Assembly (NCBI GenBank): GCA_001247695.2
Contig: LGRX02028690.1
Location: 1 to 64,000, forward strand
Length of the DNA stretch: 64,000 nucleotides
DNA from: Cymbomonas tetramitiformis
Taxonomy: Eukaryota > Chlorophyta > Pyramimonadophyceae > Pyramimonadales > Pyramimonadaceae
Direction: 5' to 3'
The notes under the pieces are model-generated. The model made no database searches and was not told where the DNA came from. It was given only the letters and a program-made list of their open reading frames with translations. Position 1 is the first letter of the stretch. Every line of letters begins with the position of its first letter. Both the position numbers and the translations under genes were made by a program. Below, one piece after another: positions 62,201 through 64,000 of this stretch.

Positions 62201-64000
62201 GACGGAGGAAGTCTTGCAAAATATGTATCCCGATTTGTCTTTGCAGCGTCCTCGTATGCGATCGATTCATTCCACCTCCTCGCGATATCGTCGCCTCCTT
62301 TCGCAGTCGGTCAACGCGGAGAGTTTGCTCAATTGGACGCACGATGCAAACGCTACGCTCTCCGCGAAGGATGTTTTCATCAGAGACTCCAGCTTGAGAT
62401 CGAGCGGTTCGCGTAAGCCTTTCGTCGTGAATACCAGCTACGGTACGAGAGGAGCCGCGGACACGGCGCTACAACCTGGAGATCGAATACGATCGCTCGT
62501 GTTCGGCGGACTGCACGCTTCGGCGGATACGACTGCGTTCTCGTCTCGTCGGGGTGTGACCGACTTTCGGACTTACCTTCACGCCCTTAACTCGTCCACA
62601 TATCCTTGCAAAGACTTTTCTGAACATGACGACACCTACGCGTACGATGTTTGCGCCGAAATCGTCGATGCCGGGTTGTCCGCGCCACAGATATCGGATG
62701 TCGTGGCTCCGTCCAATTGCGGCAATCTTGCGGAACGTTCCGACTCACGATGCACGCTCCTGGCGCTGGTCACGGGAAGAAGTCTCGGTTTTGTGGAAGG
62801 CGTGCACCAGCCTCCCGATACAGCTGAGACGATCTTGCTGCGTCGCCTAGATACCGTGTGGAACGCTTCCGAAGACTCGGACGTGCCATCCTTTTTTCCC
62901 GAATCCAAAGACGCGCGCCATTTGCGCGTACTGGCATCACGAAGCAACCGACGCAGTCTCTGGTACCCGTCCATGCAGACGACGCGAGATGAAATCTTGG
63001 CTTCGGATATGCAGAAGGACGAAAACAACATTTTGGCATCGCAGGGTTGGCTTTACACCTGCTCGGGTCGCACGCTTAAGTTCGAACCGGCGGCTTCTTT
63101 GGATAATCCGCCCTTTCCATCCGTGCCGCACGCTCCCATGCTGACGGACTTGCAAAACACGAATCATGGTCGTTTCCAAGTTAGCTCGGGCGGAGTGCTG
63201 ACACAGGTAAGTTCGACCGGCGAGTCGCTTCTACGAAGAGATGTAAGCGAACCGTATATCGTATCGCACGCGGATAGTTCGGTCGTCTCGTTTCAGCGTG
63301 CGGTGGACGAACATCAACCGTATCGTCCTCACTCCGGATACAACGCGTACGCTTTTTTCGGAGTCGAAGCGCTCTCGGCCACCGTAGAGTACGGTGCACC
63401 GGAACGGTCCTCGGAAACTATAAGCGATTGCAAGACGACGGGAGAGCACGACCGACGAGCGTGCGAGCTGTATTTGGAGGACGTATATCTTAAAGGGGAG
63501 ATGTCCGATCAACGGGCTAAGGTCGATATGCGAATCACTCACGGCGCGAGCGAAGCCAGCGATCAGAAGCCCGCTCTGGATCTGCATCACGTGGGAGGAC
63601 CTCGTCTGCGATTACCGAGCGAATACACCTCCGGATGGCAGATACCGGAAAAAAACCTGAATCGAGAAAACGTCGATCTGTGGATTAAAGGTTACTCCTT
63701 AAACGAAACGGGCATCTGCGGACCTCGAGATACGGTGCGAGCGTACAACGTGGAATGCGACTCCACGTCGGGTGTATGCACAAGTTATACTACCGAGCCC
63801 ATATCCAAGTGTGTGCAGGAGGAGAGTGCTTATTTGGAAACGACGGCCGCGTCGGTGTGTGGCTCCTACAAAAATGAGGAAGCCGTCGACGACGAGGACG
63901 GACTAAACAATGATCCGGTTTTAACGCAGATCAGTCAAACAAATCCACTGTTCTTCGATGACATTCCTAAAGCGTTCAGACGCGTCGGATGCACTTTCGA
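59283..64000 (+). pseudogene. giant glycoprotein gene, C-terminal fragment (partial)
   Basis: Frame resumes at TTA (59283) and stays open to the window end, at least 1570 codons. Cysteine- and glycosylation-site-rich. The region 60878-61024 has the spacing of a C-type lectin-like domain (Cys, a W in EWVTLPC, and a final FVC). An FRIRSLSDNRFL-like strand near 60090 resembles a beta-trefoil repeat. The frame is in register with the middle fragment once the MITE and one TTAA are set aside. The complete gene would exceed 3200 codons. Likely an attachment or surface protein; the C-terminus is outside the window. Confidence 0.6.

Overview
The window looks like part of a large double-stranded DNA virus of the herpesvirus/HK97-capsid lineage (realm Duplodnaviria), closest in character to the mirusviruses of protists. 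Several eukaryotic transposable elements are inserted in it. The lineage call rests mainly on an assemblin-like capsid maturation protease next to a coiled-coil scaffold gene (18341-19917). Supporting genes are a primase with the archaeo-eukaryotic primase (AEP) fold and a C-terminal zinc-binding site (30008-31936), a D6/D11-type viral SF2 helicase (32856-37162) and a DEDDh exonuclease (8797-9579). Three introns of spliceosomal type and TATAAATA boxes upstream of many genes suggest transcription and splicing in a eukaryotic nucleus. I see no major capsid protein, terminase or DNA polymerase that I can name, so the exact family is inference. The host is unknown; GC-rich transposons in an otherwise AT-rich viral region suggest an endogenous copy in a protist chromosome.

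Layout. 1-~2340: 5' end of an LTR retrotransposon on the minus strand with a zinc-knuckle Gag, running off the window. 2341-15908: AT-rich viral genes (F-box protein with a one-base frame break, several unknowns, exonuclease, two small membrane proteins). 16140-17770: about nine ~170-bp repeats carrying paired CG palindromes, a candidate origin or hr-like region. 18341-26009: capsid assembly genes (protease, scaffold), a virus-encoded ESCRT-III/Snf7 protein and two large unknown proteins. 26125-28156: a JAMM/MPN-type gene split by an 879-bp TA-flanked MITE. 28335-37162: coiled-coil protein, primase, unknown, helicase. 37754-47845: mostly unknown genes, two of them spliced, plus a second TA-flanked MITE in a divergent promoter. 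48460-64000: one giant, GC-richer membrane or surface glycoprotein gene in three pieces. It is interrupted first by a 5.5-kb Penelope-like element with ~718-bp direct terminal repeats, then by a 240-bp piggyBac-type MITE.

How the genes fit together. Protease and scaffold would build the procapsid. Primase, helicase and exonuclease serve replication and transcription. Snf7, the F-box protein and the JAMM protein point to manipulation of host membrane scission and ubiquitin pathways. The giant glycoprotein is probably a surface or attachment protein. Interruptions and one-base frame breaks in several genes suggest a decaying integrated copy, though some homopolymer breaks could be assembly errors.
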